Positions 61,751 through 64,000 of a stretch of DNA of 64,000 nucleotides are shown piece by piece (the first letter of the stretch is position 1; each line of letters starts with the position of its first letter). The DNA comes from Drosophila pseudoobscura (lineage: Eukaryota > Arthropoda > Insecta > Diptera > Drosophilidae). The position numbers were made by a program, and so were the translations under genes. The stretch is from the NCBI RefSeq assembly GCF_009870125.1, contig NC_046683.1, positions 65,797,869 to 65,861,868 of the forward strand. Reading direction: 5' to 3'. Under the pieces are notes generated by a model, which had not been told where the DNA came from, ran no database searches, and saw only the letters and a program-made list of their open reading frames with translations.

Positions 61751-63329
61751 ATGGCAAGCATGGGCAATGGCTTCGCCAAGTGCTTCATACTCTTCATGGC
61801 AATCGTCATACTGGTAAGTCCCACTGCAGATAACTGCTGCTTGGGTTGCCACGGCTAGCACTGTTTACTTATCTTGGCCAAAACCGAAACGCTCTTGTAG
61901 CTTCAGGGAGTCGTCTATCTGGGCCTGTCCATTTGGGGCGTTACCTTCCGGGAGTGCCATGATGTGGAGGAGTTTGGCTCAAATCCCTTCAAGTTTGCCA
62001 TGGAATTGATATACTTTTCTGGTAAGATCCAATATCAAAATAATGATGGATCATGTGGGATCATAATGGATACGTTAATGGTCTTCCAACAGAGAAGGAA
62101 TGTGGCAGCCCGGAGATAATGATGAACGGCCAGAAAGCTACCCTGGAAATGGACTGGGAAAAGTCGTACGCTGTGACGCACAGGGAGTACATCTTCATGA
62201 TCACCTATGCGGTTGTCAGTGGTCTCTGGATAGCCACTTCCCTATTGATAATCTTCACGTTGTGCAGTCGCACTACCAAGCTCATCGCTGGAGCAGCCTA
62301 CTGGCCCTGGTTCCTGTCCGTGATGGCTGGCAGCATCCTGGACGTGGTTGCCAGCGTGTATCACGGCATTGACCTAAGCCACACGACGGTAAGGAGATCT
62401 GGCAGGGAAACCAAGCACACAAAGATTAAATAATAATAAATAATTCCCTTTAATAGTCGCTGAGGGATGCATTAGATTATATTGGAGCTTATGTCGATCC
62501 GGACTCTCAACAGACCGTGCTCGATCAGATCTATTTGCTACTGGAGCCGTTCGGTGTCTACTTTTCGACGCCTTCCATTCTTCTGCTGTGCCTCAGCTGC
62601 CGTGTGGTACTTATCTGGCTGCTCAACATCATCGGGGCCAGCTTCTGTCTGTCTATTTCTGGAATAATGGCACAGAACAATTCCAAGGCGGCCGCTGTGA
62701 CCAGGAGTCAGGCTCCTACGCGTCAGCCCACACCTCTACCCGTTCCAGAAGCCGTGGTGGAGGCAACCGTAGTCGAGACTCTGCAGCCTGAGACTCAGCC
62801 GCAGTATCTAGTGGAGACCCAATACCCAGAACAGATCCGTCCCAAGCCGCTGCCGATCTTCATTCCCTCGGAGCAAATGCAGCGCCAAGACTCGCAGCAG
62901 TACAGGGCCGGAGATCGTACTACTTTGCAGTCCCCGGTGATGGTCCTGCCACCGCAACAGCAGCAGGAGCCAACAGCTCCACAGCAGACACCGCAACGGG
63001 AGGTGCTCTCCCCTCTGCCGGATATCAATACCTATCGCACCACCGAAGCTCATCCTGACCGCCTCAACTATCCACCGGTGGAGTCGCCATTGGCGCGGGC
63101 TCCTTCGCCAGCAGTACAACAGCTGGCGGTCAATTCGGCCCTCAACAATCGTTACAGTGAGATGTATCCGACGCCGCCGGCCAATCCGCGGGTCAGCGAG
63201 GAGCTGCGCAATCAGATGCCCTGGTCGTACACGAGCATGGTGACAAAGCCACCTCCGCCACCACGCAAGCCACAGCTGCAGGTCCAGATCTATCCGCAGA
63301 TACCCGAGCCCGACTATGCGGAGCACTAG
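61751..63329 (+). CDS. Unrecognised four-pass membrane protein with Pro/Gln-rich tail, 450 aa
   Basis: Exons 61751-61813, 61901-62021, 62093-62388 and 62457-63329 join in phase. The start is the first ATG in the exon (MASMGNGF). Four hydrophobic segments lie at about 10-35 (FILFMAIVILLQGVVYLGLS), 82-105 (YIFMITYAVVSGLWIATSLL), 112-135 (AGAAYWPWFLSVMAGSILDV) and 180-215 (STPSILLLCLSCRVVLIWLL). They are followed by about 235 residues rich in Pro, Gln and Thr, ending RKPQLQVQIYPQIPEPDYAEH. With four spans both ends should be cytoplasmic. The layout recalls insect four-pass families such as septate-junction proteins, but no signature lets me name it. The tail has PPPPPRKP-type SH3-binding motifs. 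Convergent with ProRS-m, 116 nt stop to stop. Confidence 0.8.
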
Positions 63330-63445
63330 ACCACTCCGCAGAGAGCAGGATAGGAACAGCTCAAAGCTGATTGCGGGTTAATCAGCCTGGATGCGAGATA
63401 GTGTTGTGACATGTTTTGTGTTATTGTTACCTTTATTACATAAAG

Positions 63446-64000
63446 CTAAAGCTGATGGCCAACCGATTGACTTATCCTTTCGTCTGCATCCTGCAGTGCA
63501 TTGCCTTTCAGAAGGCTCTTCTTTTGGCGACTATACTCTGCCACCAGTTTGAGGGCATCATTTATCTCCAGTTCCATTTTTTCCCCGCCGCTCACATGTA
63601 GTTCAAGCTTGGGCGCTTCCTGCTGGACAGCCGTCGCTCCTACCACTATTGTTAGCGGGTGGCCCAGGCGCTTGGCATCCAGCAGACGTTTTCCAATTGT
63701 CAGTTCCTTGCGATCGTCGTGCAGCAACTCCTGGTCGCCACAGATTTTGCCTATATGCTGCAGCAGCTCGTTCTCTATAACCTCCGCGGGCTGTTGCTCT
63801 TTGCTACCTTGCTTCGGACCAATCAGGCACACATCGTAGGGAGCCAACAGCTTGGGCCAGCGCAGCTCCTGTTCGGTGGACAGCACTTCCAGGGCGGAGG
63901 CGAGTACGCGTGTGATGCCAATGCCATAGCAGCCCATTACCAGGGACTGCGGTTTGCCCGAGGTGTTGAGAAACGTGGCGCCCAGTGGCTTTGAGTACTT
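63446..64000 (-). CDS. ProRS-m: Mitochondrial prolyl-tRNA synthetase, C-terminal part (window-truncated)
   Basis: Attaches proline to mitochondrial tRNA-Pro. The last 184 codons are visible, open at the window edge; the N-terminal half lies beyond 64000. Class II motif 3 is clear in VMGCYGIGITRVLASALEVL, with the G.G..R ATP-binding pattern. RWPKLLAPYDVCLIGPKQGS then opens the anticodon-binding domain, which continues to LHDDRKELTIGKRLLDAKRL and the C-terminus. These blocks match human PARS2 (MGCYG.G.TRILAAAIEVLSTE..RWP.LLAPY..CLI.PKKGSKEQ) better than cytosolic EPRS. No intron is seen in this part. The call is firm; the symbol follows fly naming. Confidence 0.92.
   Translation of the reverse strand, partial: KYSKPLGATFLNTSGKPQSLVMGCYGIGITRVLASALEVLSTEQELRWPKLLAPYDVCLIGPKQGSKEQQPAEVIENELLQHIGKICGDQELLHDDRKELTIGKRLLDAKRLGHPLTIVVGATAVQQEAPKLELHVSGGEKMELEINDALKLVAEYSRQKKSLLKGNALQDADERISQSVGHQL

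Overview
The window is nuclear DNA from a fruit fly of the genus Drosophila. Genes are split by short GT-AG introns with CAG-rich coding bias. Large AT-rich, microsatellite-rich introns surround them, and core-promoter words typical of flies (TATCGATA; GGTATATTT) sit upstream of several genes. The anchors are dos (Gab-type adaptor), Pxn (peroxidasin) and MEP-1 (Mi-2 partner). From memory these cluster at 62E on 3L of D. melanogaster, so this is probably the matching Muller D segment of a related species. Spliced models give Dos 884 aa and Pxn 1529 aa, close to but not equal to the melanogaster lengths I remember (878 and 1527). I cannot fix the species.

Layout. 1-1113: AT-rich DNA with degenerate repeats and a clear dos promoter. 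1114-5927 (+): dos, seven coding exons. 6600-7604 (+): enkurin orthologue. 7750-10067 (-): TFIIIC 90-kDa-type subunit. Its start codon lies only 37 nt from that of a hotdog thioesterase running the other way. 10105-12720 (+): three hotdog (THEM2/ACOT13-like) thioesterase genes. The second copy arose by a tandem duplication that also carried the 5' end of the TFIIIC gene, now a pseudogene fragment. 12959-40916 (-): Pxn, nine coding exons, with a 17.3-kb first intron and 4.0- and 1.6-kb later introns. These introns hold two related inverted-repeat elements and many simple repeats. 40917-44657: divergent promoter region with two 650-bp direct repeats separated by about 1 kb that contains a decayed transposase fragment. 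44658-46698 (+): KIAA1143/DUF4604-like gene. 50019-54003 (+): MEP-1 with seven zinc fingers. 55605-56316 (-) and 58625-59661 (+): two unrecognised secreted proteins. 61751-63329 (+): unrecognised four-pass membrane protein with a long Pro/Gln-rich tail. 63446-64000 (-): 3' part of the mitochondrial prolyl-tRNA synthetase gene, cut by the window edge.

The genes do not form a pathway. They are a conserved neighbourhood of housekeeping genes (TFIIIC subunit, thioesterases, DUF4604, MEP-1, ProRS-m) mixed with developmental genes (dos, Pxn). Most worth a second look are the thioesterase duplication with its captured pseudogene, the duplicated promoter block with a transposase remnant, two coding-like stretches without start codons (57275-57498 and 60401-60622, both minus), and the paired inverted-repeat elements in Pxn introns. 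I found no convincing new multi-gene system.
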